Origin: Burkholderiales bacterium PBB6
GTDB lineage: Bacteria; Pseudomonadota; Gammaproteobacteria; Burkholderiales; Burkholderiaceae_C
DNA: 64,000 nucleotides
Reading direction: 5' to 3'
NCBI GenBank assembly: GCA_002255925.1
Contig: NKIH01000001.1
Coordinates: 806,001-870,000 of the forward strand
Below are positions 44,031-53,007 of the stretch, piece after piece. Each line of letters begins with the position of its first letter. Position 1 is the stretch's first letter. A program made the position numbers and the translations under genes. A model generated the notes under the pieces. The model made no database searches. It had not been told where the DNA came from and worked only from the letters and a program-made list of their open reading frames with translations.

Positions 44031-44756
44031 GGTCACGCTGACGCTGAAGCTGGCCGTGGCGCTGACGTCGGCGCCGCCCATCATGTCGGCGTAGCGGCTG
44101 GCCAGCTGGTTCAGGAACGCGTTCACGTCGATGCCGCCACTTTCGGGTGGCTCGGGTGGTGGCCCGTCGCCCTGCCCATGCCCACGTTCGCGACCTTGCG
44201 TCTTCGTCGGGGATTGGGTCGTGGTCGGGGTCTGCGCCTCCGCCGCCGCCATGTCCTGGCGGAATTGCTCGCGGAACTGGTTGATCTCGTCGTTGGACAG
44301 ATCACCACTGCCGTCGCCGTCGATGGCCTTGAACAGGGCCTGCACATCGCTGCTGGCGTCCTTCAGGCCGAACTCGTCGGCGGACACGCTGCCGCTGTCA
44401 TCGCTGTCCAGTGACGCAACCGGGTCCCCTGGCGGCGGCCCCATCGGGCGGCCACCGCCCATCTGCTGCAGGCCCGCGAACTGGGCGGTCGACAGGTCGC
44501 TGCTGAAACTGGACGGTGGTGGGCCGTGGTGGCCACCGCGCCGGGCGCTGCCGGTGGTTGAGGTGCTGGGGTCGGTATCAGCCGTGCTGGCGTTGGTGGT
44601 CGCGTTGGTGGTGGCGGTTTTGGCCGTACTGGACGCCGCCGCGTAGCTGCCCGACGTGCTGGCGCTGCTGGCGCTGCCTTTGCCGAGCGAGCTGGCCGCC
44701 TTTTTCGACAGGAGGCTCCAGAGTTGGCTGGTCGATGCGTTGGATGAGACGTTCAT
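44025..44756 (-). CDS. EF-hand protein with Ser/Thr/Ala-rich N-terminus
   Basis: A 243-residue protein, not assigned to a characterised family. Residues 1-80 are rich in Ser, Thr and Ala with few hydrophobics (LWSLLSKKAASSLGKGSASS), and no signal peptide is visible. Two EF-hand loops follow, VASLDSDDSGSVSADEFG and FKAIDGDGSGDLSNDEINQF, each with Asp at 1 and 3 and Glu at 12, so two calcium sites are expected. The C-terminus has a Pro/Gln linker and NAFLNQLASRYADMMGG. AAAGGAG precedes the ATG at 44756. The atypical response regulator gene lies 63 bases upstream on the same strand. A calcium sensor or an unusually exported protein are both possible. Confidence 0.82.
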   Translation of the reverse strand: MNVSSNASTSQLWSLLSKKAASSLGKGSASSASTSGSYAAASSTAKTATTNATTNASTADTDPSTSTTGSARRGGHHGPPPSSFSSDLSTAQFAGLQQMGGGRPMGPPPGDPVASLDSDDSGSVSADEFGLKDASSDVQALFKAIDGDGSGDLSNDEINQFREQFRQDMAAAEAQTPTTTQSPTKTQGRERGHGQGDGPPPEPPESGGIDVNAFLNQLASRYADMMGGADVSATASFSVSVTA

Positions 44757-44819
44757 TGCATCTCCTTTCAAATGAAGGTGGGTTGGATGGCGTGGAAGCC
44801 GGCTTGTGGCGCCGGTTCA

Positions 44820-45713
44820 TCAGCAATCGCGGGGGCCGTCGCCCGCCTCGAAGAGGTAACCCACCCCCCGCACGGTCTGGATGACGCGCGGCGCCTGCGG
44901 GTTGTCGTGCAATTTCTGGCGCAGGCGGGACACCATCATGTCGACGGTGCGCGCGGCGGTCGAAGCGGCGTTGAGGGTGGTGTCGGGCGTGTCGGCGGTG
45001 GTGTCCCTGGTGCCTGATCCTCCGTCGCTCACCAAGGCCAGCAGGTGGTCACGGCCCAGCGCGCTGTGCGGCGCACGCAGAAAGGCGCGCAGCAGCCGCA
45101 TTTCCGGCTCCGACACCTGCACGCGCAGCCCGGTGGGCGTGTGCAGTTGCCGGGTCACCGGGTTGAGCCACCAGCCGCCCACCTGCAGCGGCTCGTCTTG
45201 CGGATCAGGTGTCGGGGGGCTGTCGGCGGTCGGCCGAAACCGCGCCAGGTTAAGCAGGCGCGCCACCCGGGCCCGCAGCTCGCGGGGGTCAAAGGGGTGG
45301 TCGATCACCGCGTCGGCGCCCCGCTCGAAGGCCGCCGTGCGGTCGGTGGGCCCGCCATGGGCTTGCAGCACGATGACGGGCAGGGTGGGGCAGCGGTCGC
45401 GCAGGCCGCGCAGGCGCTGCCAGGCATCCAGCCCGTGCCGGGTGCCGCGCTGCGCCCGGGCGTCCGGGTCCATCAGCAGCAGGTCGTGGCCGTTCTGGTG
45501 CGCTGTTTCTATCGCGTCGGCGTCGGCCGTGTCATGCACGTCATGGCCATGCACCTGCAGGCACAGCGCGGCCCAGCGACGAACGTGTTCGTCTGGCGCC
45601 ACCACCAGCACACGGCCCGGTGCTGCGGCCGTGGGTGTGGTGCGAGCAGGCGCGTTGGTGGCCGATCTGGTGGCGGGAGCGTGGCGCGAACGGGGGGGCT
45701 CGGAGGCGGGCAT
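44820..45713 (-). CDS. OmpR/PhoB-type response regulator with degenerate receiver
   Basis: A 297-residue protein with a receiver domain and a winged-helix DNA-binding domain. In the receiver the likely phosphorylation Asp is kept (HDLLLMDPDA), but the acidic pair after VLVV is AP, the Thr/Ser position is Gln (VIVLQAHGG) and the conserved Lys is His (VIDHPFDP). The winged helix has DHLLALV and RTVDMMVSRLRQKLHDN, but about 17 extra residues (TTADTPDTTLNAASTAA) lie between them. It ends IQTVRGVGYLFEAG. No kinase gene is adjacent. The N-terminus before residue 35 is low-complexity; a start at 45779 is also possible. A weak promoter-like pair lies at 45797-45824. Confidence 0.85.
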   Translation of the reverse strand: MPASEPPRSRHAPATRSATNAPARTTPTAAAPGRVLVVAPDEHVRRWAALCLQVHGHDVHDTADADAIETAHQNGHDLLLMDPDARAQRGTRHGLDAWQRLRGLRDRCPTLPVIVLQAHGGPTDRTAAFERGADAVIDHPFDPRELRARVARLLNLARFRPTADSPPTPDPQDEPLQVGGWWLNPVTRQLHTPTGLRVQVSEPEMRLLRAFLRAPHSALGRDHLLALVSDGGSGTRDTTADTPDTTLNAASTAARTVDMMVSRLRQKLHDNPQAPRVIQTVRGVGYLFEAGDGPRDC

Positions 45714-45870
45714 GGTGGCAACCTGAAAAGGATTGCCTCGCAGTCTGCCGATGCCCGTCCGCGCGTTTTCCCCCATCAAGGGCCGCGTGATCGCCCTATT
45801 TACAGAGCCTTAACGCGGCAGCAACAAAGGTCGTCGGTTGGTGCTTGCCAAGGGGGTGGTCGGGCTGCGC

Positions 45871-47016
45871 TCAGCGCTGGAACCGGCCGTCGGGCCCGAT
45901 GATGGCCAGGTCGGCGTAGTCGAGGCCGCTGTGGTCCTGGGCGCTGAAGGACACGTCCAGGCCGCCCAGATCCACCCGTTGCATGCGCTCCAGCGCCTGC
46001 ACCAGGCTGGCGCGGTCAGGGTTGCGGCCGGCGCGCCGCAGCCCTTCCACCAGCACCTTCGCGGCGGCAAAACCTTCCACCATCGCCGGGCTGACGTTCT
46101 GGATGCCCTTGGCCTTGGCCAGGGCCAGCACGTCCTTGATCATCGGCGTCGAGATCGAGCGCTCGGACGGAAAGACCTGGCTGACGATGGTGCCGCGGGC
46201 CACATCGCCCAGCTGCTTGATGAACCCGTCAGACGCATTGTTCGACAGCGTCACCAGCTGGGCGCGTGAGCCAGCCGCCCGCAGCGCCTTCATGCCGTCG
46301 ACCACGGCAGTGCCCGAGCCCACGTACAGCACGGCCTGCGCCTGCGCGTTCACCACCGCCGGCGTGAGCTGGCTGAAATCGGGTTTGCTGCGGTCATAGC
46401 GCTCATGCGCGGCCGGGCTCAGGCCGGCGGTTTTCAGGGCCTTGAGCGCGCCCTGAACGGCGTCGTCGCCAAAGCTGTCGTTCACCTGCACCAGGGCCAC
46501 GCGGGTGATGCCGGTGTTCACCAGGTGGGCCACCGCGCGCTCGGCTTCGCGCTGGTAGGCCGCGCGCACATTGAACACCCAGGGCTGCACCGGCTTGTGC
46601 AGCACCATGGCGCCGGTGGACGGCCCGATCAGCGGGATGCGGCTGGCGCTCAACAGGGGCAGCAGCGCCTGGTTGTGCGGCGTGCCGCGCGTAAGGAACA
46701 AGGCGATCACGCCGCTGTCGATCAACTGCTTCGCGTTGTCGACCGTGCGCTGCACGTCGAACTGGTCATCCAGCGTCTGCAGCTCGATCTTCTGGCCGTT
46801 CACGCCGCCCTGGGCATTCACCGCATCGATCCAGAGCAGCGCGCCCTGCCGGGTTTCGGCCACGGTGGCGGCCACCGGGCCGGTCAGCCCCACGGTTTGC
46901 CCGACGCGGATCTGGGCCTGGGCCGCAGCGCCTGCCAGTGCCAACGCCAGCACCATCAAGGTCGCCCGCCCATGCGCTGCGACCGCCCGAACAACCTGGC
47001 GGTGAACTTGTGCCAT
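45871..47016 (-). CDS. Orphan Liv-type ABC substrate-binding protein
   Basis: Periplasmic binding protein, 381 residues, Peripla_BP_6 family. The signal peptide (LMVLALALAGAAAQAQ) is followed by IRVGQTVGLTGPVAATVAET, NAQGGVNGQKIELQTLDDQF, LIGPSTGAMVLHKPVQPWVF and ALVQVNDSFGDDAVQGALKA. No permease or ATPase genes are adjacent, so it either uses components encoded elsewhere or acts as a sensor. Its start ATG at 47016 faces the uvrA gene across 209 bases. The atypical response regulator gene is downstream on the same strand, 157 bases away. A role in signalling with it is speculative. Confidence 0.88.
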   Translation of the reverse strand: MAQVHRQVVRAVAAHGRATLMVLALALAGAAAQAQIRVGQTVGLTGPVAATVAETRQGALLWIDAVNAQGGVNGQKIELQTLDDQFDVQRTVDNAKQLIDSGVIALFLTRGTPHNQALLPLLSASRIPLIGPSTGAMVLHKPVQPWVFNVRAAYQREAERAVAHLVNTGITRVALVQVNDSFGDDAVQGALKALKTAGLSPAAHERYDRSKPDFSQLTPAVVNAQAQAVLYVGSGTAVVDGMKALRAAGSRAQLVTLSNNASDGFIKQLGDVARGTIVSQVFPSERSISTPMIKDVLALAKAKGIQNVSPAMVEGFAAAKVLVEGLRRAGRNPDRASLVQALERMQRVDLGGLDVSFSAQDHSGLDYADLAIIGPDGRFQR

Positions 47017-47225
47017 CGTCTTCCAACCTCTTTTTGACTGCTTGTGCCCGCAATTCTGAGGGGATTTCATGACGACCTGTTGTGGATAGCGCGAACAGGG
47101 TCGATCCTGATTTCGCGTCAATCCCGAGACGCCGTTGAACATGGGCCCGCATCGATGCCCCCGACCACCCGCGCCGGCCTTGTGCATGGCAACATGTCAG
47201 GTTCCATGATGTCTTCGTACCTGCC

Positions 47226-50200
47226 ATGTCCGACGGTCTGATTCATATTCGCGGCGCCCGCCAGCACAACCTGAAGAACCTGGACCTGGACATCCGCACC
47301 GGCGAGATGACCGTGGTGACCGGCCCCAGCGGCTCGGGCAAGTCCAGCCTGGTGTTCGACACGCTGTATGCCGAGGGCCAGCGCCGCTACGTCGAGACCT
47401 TCAGCGCCTACGCCCGGCAGTTCCTCGACCGCATGGACCGCCCGGCCGTTGACAAGGTCGACGGCGTGCCGCCAGCCATCGCCATCGACCAGACCAACCC
47501 GGTGCGCACCAGCCGCTCCACGGTGGGCACGATGACCGAGCTGAACGATCACCTGAAGCTGCTCTACGCCCGCGCCGCGCAGCTGTTTGACCGTGAGACT
47601 GCGCTGCCGGTGCGCCACGACACGGCCGACACCATTTATGAAGACCTGCGCCAGCGCGCCGCCGCCAGCGGTGATCCGCGCCTGGTCGTGACCTTCCCGG
47701 TGGAGCTGCCCGCCAACACCACCGCCGAGCAGCTGGAGCAGTGGCTGCAGGCCAGCGGTTTCTCGCGCGTGCAGGCCGAGCGGGTGGTGGAAGACAAGAA
47801 GGTGCTGGACGTGGTGGCTGACCGCTTCCGCTTCAGCAACGCCGAGCGCGTGCGCGTGATGGAGGCGATCGAGCTCGGCCTCAAGCGCGGCAGTGGCCGG
47901 CTGGCGGTGTACGCGCTGAATGTCGTGCCCGCAGGCCCTGCGGCTGAGGCTGCCGCCGAAGTGGTGGACGGTGACACCCAGCTCTGGCGTTACTCCACCG
48001 GCCTGCATTGCCCTGAAAGCGATCTGCGCTACGGTGATCCGCAGCCGGCGCTCTTCAGCTTCAACTCGGCCTACGGCGCTTGTGAGACCTGCCGCGGCTT
48101 CGGCCGGGTGATCGGCGTCGATTTCGGTTTGGTCATTCCGGATGAGCGCAAGACGCTGCGCAACGGCGCCATCAAGCCGATGCAGACGCCGGCCTGGAAG
48201 GAGTGCCAGGACGATCTGGTGAAGTACGCCGGTGAGGCCGGCATTCCGCGTGACACGGCCTGGAACATGCTCTCGCAGTCCCAGCGCGACTGGGTGCTGG
48301 AAGGCTCTCCCGCCTGGACCGGCAACTGGAACAAGGCCTGGTACGGCGTGCGGCGCTTCTTCGAGTACCTCGAAAGCAAGTCATACAAGATGCACATCCG
48401 CGTGTTGCTGTCGAAGTACCGCAGCTACACGCCGTGCGGCACCTGCGGCGGCGCGCGCCTGAAGCTCGAAGCGCTGCAGTGGCGCCTGGGCAGTGTCGAG
48501 AACGCCAACGCCGTGCTGAAGCCGGCGCTGCGCAACTTGCCAGTTGGCGCACGCTGGAGCCGTGAGCAGCTTGAAGCGCTGCCAGGCCTGAGCCTGCATG
48601 ACCTGATGCTGCTGCCCATCGAGCGGCTGCGCACCTTCTTCGAGACCCTGCAGCTGCCCGACGTGCTGCACGACGAGGCGCTGAAGCTGCTGCTGGATGA
48701 AGTGCGCAACCGCATCCGCTACCTGTGTGATGTGGGCCTGGGTTACCTCACGCTGGACCGCCAGAGCCGCACGCTGAGTGGCGGCGAGGTGCAGCGCATC
48801 AACCTCACCACGGCACTCGGCACCTCGCTGGTCAACACCATGTTCGTGCTGGACGAGCCGAGCATCGGTTTGCACCCGCGCGACATGAACCGCATCGTGC
48901 AGGCCATGCACCGACTGCGCGACGCCGGCAACACGCTGGTGGTGGTCGAGCACGACCCCGCCGTGATGCTGGCCGCCGACCGCCTGATCGACATGGGCCC
49001 GGGCCCGGGCGAGCGCGGCGGGCAGATCGTGTTTGACGGCACGCCCTCGCAGGCCCGCCATGCCGACACCCTCACTGGCGCCTACCTGGGCGCCCGCAAG
49101 ACGGTGGGCATGGGCTTCAAGCGCGCGGTGGTCGACAGCACGCCGCGCCTGATTCTTGAAGGCGCGCGGCAGAACAACCTGAAAGACGTGCATGTGCAGT
49201 TCCCGCTGCAATGCCTGACGGTGGTGACCGGTGTGTCGGGCTCCGGCAAGAGCACGCTGGTGCAGGACGTGCTGGTGCCGGCGTTGAGCCGCCACTTCGG
49301 CAAGGCCACCGAAACCCCGGGCGAGCATGACCGCCTGCTGGGCGTTGACCACCTGGCTGATGCAGTGTTCGTCGATCAATCGCCGATCGGCAAGACGGCG
49401 CGCTCCAACCCGGCCAGCTACGTCGGCGCGTTCGACGAGATCCGCAAGCTTTTCGCCGTGGCACCGCTCGCGGCCGAGCGCAGCTACACCGCCGGCATGT
49501 TCAGCTTCAACGCCGGTGACGGCCGCTGCCCGACCTGCGGCGGCTCGGGCTTCGAGCATGTGGAGATGCAGTTCCTGAGCGACGTGTACCTGCGTTGCCC
49601 GGACTGCGACGGCCGCCGCTACCGCGCCGAGATCCTCGACGTGAAGATCAGCCGCGGTGACCGCGAAATCAGCATCGCCGACACCCTGGACCTGACGGTG
49701 AGCGAGGCCGTGAAGCTGTTCGCCGCCGACCGCGAGGTGGTGCGCACGCTGCAGCCCATCGTCGATGTGGGCCTGGATTACGTGCGCCTGGGCCAGCCCG
49801 TGCCGACGCTGTCGGGCGGTGAGGCCCAGCGCCTGAAGCTGGCGGGTTTTCTGGCGGAGGCCGCTTCCACGCCGCGGCAGAAGCTGGCGAAGAAGGGCAC
49901 GCTGTTCATCTTCGACGAGCCGACCACCGGCCTGCACTTCGACGACATCGCCAAGCTGATGCGGGCGATGCGCAAGCTGCTCGACGCCGGCCATTCGCTG
50001 CTGGTGATCGAGCACAACCTGGACGTGATCCGCGCGGCCGATTGGCTGATCGACCTCGGCCCCGAAGGCGGTGACGCTGGCGGCTGGGTCGTGGCCACAG
50101 GCACGCCCGAAGAGGTGCGCCTGCACCCCACCTCCCACACCGGCAAGGCGCTGGCCGAGTACGACGGCGCCTTGGGCGTGAGCGAAAAAATGGTGGCGGC

Positions 50201-52967
50201 CGATGGCGGCGCCTACCTGGGCAGCAAGCTGCGTGAGCGGCGCGTGGAAGACGAATGCATCCGCATCGTCAATGCCCGCGAGCACAACCTGAAGTCGCTG
50301 AACGTCGACATTCCGCGCGGCAAGTTCAGCGTGGTCACGGGCGTGTCGGGTTCGGGCAAATCAACGCTGGCCTTTGACATCCTGTTCAACGAGGGCCAGC
50401 GGCGCTACCTCGAATCGCTGAACGCGTATGCGCGCAGCATCGTGCAGCCGGCCGGCCGGCCCGAGGTGGACGCCGTGTGGGGCATTCCGCCCACGGTGGC
50501 GATCGAGCAGCGCCTGAGCCGCGGTGGCCGCAAGAGCACGGTGGCCACCACCACCGAGGTCTGGCACTTCCTGCGCCTGCTGTGGGTGAAGCTCGGCCTG
50601 CAGCACTGCGTGCACGACGGCGCACCGGTGATGCCGCAGACCGCAGAGAGCATTGCCGCGCAGCTGCTGCGCGACCACGTGGGCCAGCACATCGGCTTGC
50701 TGGCGCCGCTGGTGGTGAACCGCAAGGGCGTCTACACCGACCTGGCCAAGTGGGCCAAGGCGCGTGGACACACGCACCTGCGGGTCGATGGTGAATTCCT
50801 GCCGGTCGACCCCTGGCCGCGCCTCGACCGCTTCAAGGAGCACACGCTGGAGTTGCCGGTGGGCGACCTGGTGGTGCGCGCTGACAACGAGGCCGAACTG
50901 CGCCGCCTGCTGGCGCTGGCGCTGGACGTGGGCAAAGGCGTGATGCACCTCCTGAGCCCGCTCGACGGCTTGGCGGGTCTGATCGAGTCGGGTGAATCCA
51001 CGGCGCAGGTCGGCACGCTGAAGGTGTTCTCCACCAAGCGGGCCTGCCCGCAGTGCGGCACCAGCTACCCCGAGCTGGATCCGCGCATGTTCAGCTACAA
51101 CAGCAAACACGGCTGGTGCACCACCTGCGTGGGCACAGGCCTGGCGCTGACGCGCGAGCAGCGCAAGGCCTTTGACGACAGCGTCAAGGACGATGACAAC
51201 AAGGGCCGGGAGCAGAGCTTCCCGAGCGAGGAGCCGGACGTTGAAGGCGTGGCCGGTGAGCCTTGCCCGGATTGCCACGGCGCGCGCTTGAACCTGTCGT
51301 CACGCGGCGTCACTTTCGCCCACAAGGCCATCCATGAAGTGGCGCAGTGGTCGGTGCGTGACACGCTGGCCTGGGTCGATGGCCTGGCGCTGGTTGGCCG
51401 CGAAGCCGGCATTGCGCGCGACGTGGTGGTCGAGATTCGCAACCGCCTGGCCTTCCTCGAAGAAGTGGGCCTGGGTTACCTGACGCTCGACCGCGCCGCG
51501 CCCACCTTGAGCGGCGGTGAGGCCCAGCGCATTCGCCTGGCCGCGCAGCTGGGCAGCAACCTGCAAGGCGTCTGCTACGTGCTGGACGAGCCGACCATCG
51601 GCCTGCATCCGCACGACAACGGCATCTTGCTGAACGCGCTGAAGAACCTGAGCGATCGGGGCAATACGCTGGTCGTGGTCGAACACGACGAAGACACGAT
51701 CCGCCGGGCCGACCACATCATCGACATCGGCCCCGGCGCCGGCAAGCGCGGAGGACGGCTGGTGGCGCAAGGCACGGCGGCCGACCTGGCGCTGGTGCCT
51801 GAATCGCTGACGGGCCGCTTCCTGGCCAATCCGCTGCACCACCCGCTGCATGCGCGCCGGCCGGTGACGGCCGACACGCCTGCCATCCAGGTGCGCGGTG
51901 CCACGCTGCACAACCTGCAGCAGGTGGATGCCGACGTGCCGCTGCACCGCCTGGTGGCGGTGACGGGGGTGTCCGGCTCCGGCAAGTCCACGCTGGCCCG
52001 TGACGTGCTGCTGGCCAATGTGGCCGCGCTGGTGACGGCCAAGGGCCGCAAGCCCGATGAAGCCGCGGCCTCGTCAGTGCTGCTCACCGGTTGCGCGTCG
52101 ATCAGCGGCTGGGGCGTGGTGGAGCGCGTACTGGAGGTCGATCAGACGCCGATCGGCAAGACCCCGCGTTCGTGCCCCGCCACCTACATCGGTTTCTGGG
52201 ACGCCATCCGCAAGCTCTTCACCGAAACGCTGGAGGCCAAGGCCCGCGGCTACACGGCGGCGCGCTTCTCGTTCAACACCGGCCAGGGGCGTTGCCCGGC
52301 CTGTGAAGGGCAGGGCATGCGCACCATCGAGATGAGCTTCCTGCCCGATGTGAAGGTGCCGTGCGATGTGTGCCACGGCCAGCGCTTCAACACCGAAACA
52401 CTCGCGGTCACCTGGCGCGGCAAGAGCATTGGCGATGTGCTGAACATGGAGGTGGATGAGGCGGTGGAGTTCTTCGCCTCGATGCCGTCCATTTCGCACC
52501 CGCTGCAGCTGCTGAAGGATGTGGGCCTGGGTTATCTGACGCTGGGCCAGCCGTCGCCGACACTGTCGGGCGGTGAAGCACAGCGCATCAAGCTGGTGAC
52601 CGAACTCAGCAAGGTGCGCGACGAGTTCATGTTCGCGCCGGCCGCAGCGCCAGGCGATGCACCGCGGCCGCGCCGCGGGCCGAAGCCGCCGCACACCCTG
52701 TACGTGCTGGACGAGCCAACCGTGGGCCTGCACATGGCCGACGTGGAGCGATTGATCCATGTGCTGCACCGCCTGGTGGACGGCGGCCACAGCGTGGTGG
52801 TCATCGAGCATGACCTCGACGTGATGGCCGAAGCCGACTGGGTGCTTGACCTCGGGCCGGACGGCGGCACCGCGGGCGGGCGCATCGTGGTGGCGGGCAC
52901 ACCCGAGCAGGTCGTGGCGCAGGGCACACACACCGGGCGAGCACTGGGGCCGGTGCTGGCCCGCTGA
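47226..52967 (+). CDS. uvrA: Giant tandem UvrA (four ABC domains in one chain)
   Basis: A 1913-residue protein, about twice the standard UvrA (about 940). Two complete UvrA copies are fused near residue 1000. Four Walker A motifs are seen: GPSGSGKSS (about 33) and GVSGSGKST at about 669, 1039 and 1581. Four LSGGE signatures (LSGGEVQR, then three LSGGEAQR) follow. UvrA finds DNA damage in nucleotide excision repair. Zinc modules in the second copy and the C-terminal module of the first are intact (CPTC...CPDC, CPQC...CTTC, CPAC...CDVC). The N-terminal module of copy 1 has CPES in place of CxxC (Cys262, Ser265). No LexA box is seen upstream. Confidence 0.93.
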   Translation: MSDGLIHIRGARQHNLKNLDLDIRTGEMTVVTGPSGSGKSSLVFDTLYAEGQRRYVETFSAYARQFLDRMDRPAVDKVDGVPPAIAIDQTNPVRTSRSTVGTMTELNDHLKLLYARAAQLFDRETALPVRHDTADTIYEDLRQRAAASGDPRLVVTFPVELPANTTAEQLEQWLQASGFSRVQAERVVEDKKVLDVVADRFRFSNAERVRVMEAIELGLKRGSGRLAVYALNVVPAGPAAEAAAEVVDGDTQLWRYSTGLHCPESDLRYGDPQPALFSFNSAYGACETCRGFGRVIGVDFGLVIPDERKTLRNGAIKPMQTPAWKECQDDLVKYAGEAGIPRDTAWNMLSQSQRDWVLEGSPAWTGNWNKAWYGVRRFFEYLESKSYKMHIRVLLSKYRSYTPCGTCGGARLKLEALQWRLGSVENANAVLKPALRNLPVGARWSREQLEALPGLSLHDLMLLPIERLRTFFETLQLPDVLHDEALKLLLDEVRNRIRYLCDVGLGYLTLDRQSRTLSGGEVQRINLTTALGTSLVNTMFVLDEPSIGLHPRDMNRIVQAMHRLRDAGNTLVVVEHDPAVMLAADRLIDMGPGPGERGGQIVFDGTPSQARHADTLTGAYLGARKTVGMGFKRAVVDSTPRLILEGARQNNLKDVHVQFPLQCLTVVTGVSGSGKSTLVQDVLVPALSRHFGKATETPGEHDRLLGVDHLADAVFVDQSPIGKTARSNPASYVGAFDEIRKLFAVAPLAAERSYTAGMFSFNAGDGRCPTCGGSGFEHVEMQFLSDVYLRCPDCDGRRYRAEILDVKISRGDREISIADTLDLTVSEAVKLFAADREVVRTLQPIVDVGLDYVRLGQPVPTLSGGEAQRLKLAGFLAEAASTPRQKLAKKGTLFIFDEPTTGLHFDDIAKLMRAMRKLLDAGHSLLVIEHNLDVIRAADWLIDLGPEGGDAGGWVVATGTPEEVRLHPTSHTGKALAEYDGALGVSEKMVAADGGAYLGSKLRERRVEDECIRIVNAREHNLKSLNVDIPRGKFSVVTGVSGSGKSTLAFDILFNEGQRRYLESLNAYARSIVQPAGRPEVDAVWGIPPTVAIEQRLSRGGRKSTVATTTEVWHFLRLLWVKLGLQHCVHDGAPVMPQTAESIAAQLLRDHVGQHIGLLAPLVVNRKGVYTDLAKWAKARGHTHLRVDGEFLPVDPWPRLDRFKEHTLELPVGDLVVRADNEAELRRLLALALDVGKGVMHLLSPLDGLAGLIESGESTAQVGTLKVFSTKRACPQCGTSYPELDPRMFSYNSKHGWCTTCVGTGLALTREQRKAFDDSVKDDDNKGREQSFPSEEPDVEGVAGEPCPDCHGARLNLSSRGVTFAHKAIHEVAQWSVRDTLAWVDGLALVGREAGIARDVVVEIRNRLAFLEEVGLGYLTLDRAAPTLSGGEAQRIRLAAQLGSNLQGVCYVLDEPTIGLHPHDNGILLNALKNLSDRGNTLVVVEHDEDTIRRADHIIDIGPGAGKRGGRLVAQGTAADLALVPESLTGRFLANPLHHPLHARRPVTADTPAIQVRGATLHNLQQVDADVPLHRLVAVTGVSGSGKSTLARDVLLANVAALVTAKGRKPDEAAASSVLLTGCASISGWGVVERVLEVDQTPIGKTPRSCPATYIGFWDAIRKLFTETLEAKARGYTAARFSFNTGQGRCPACEGQGMRTIEMSFLPDVKVPCDVCHGQRFNTETLAVTWRGKSIGDVLNMEVDEAVEFFASMPSISHPLQLLKDVGLGYLTLGQPSPTLSGGEAQRIKLVTELSKVRDEFMFAPAAAPGDAPRPRRGPKPPHTLYVLDEPTVGLHMADVERLIHVLHRLVDGGHSVVVIEHDLDVMAEADWVLDLGPDGGTAGGRIVVAGTPEQVVAQGTHTGRALGPVLAR

Positions 52968-53007
52968 CGTCACAATCGGCCGCAACCACACCGTGTTTGT
53001 CGTGCCG

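Noticed and set aside
47071-47104. Possible LexA-type box (CCTGTT-N12-AACAGG) upstream of uvrA
   Set aside because: The spacing is CTG-N16-CAG; LexA boxes of this group have CTG-N10-CAG. It also lies more than 120 bases before the start codon. It remains a dyad of unknown role.
47226-52967. Tandem UvrA as an assembly duplication or frameshift artefact
   Set aside because: The two halves differ strongly in sequence, including the zinc module, and the reading frame is continuous over 5.7 kb.
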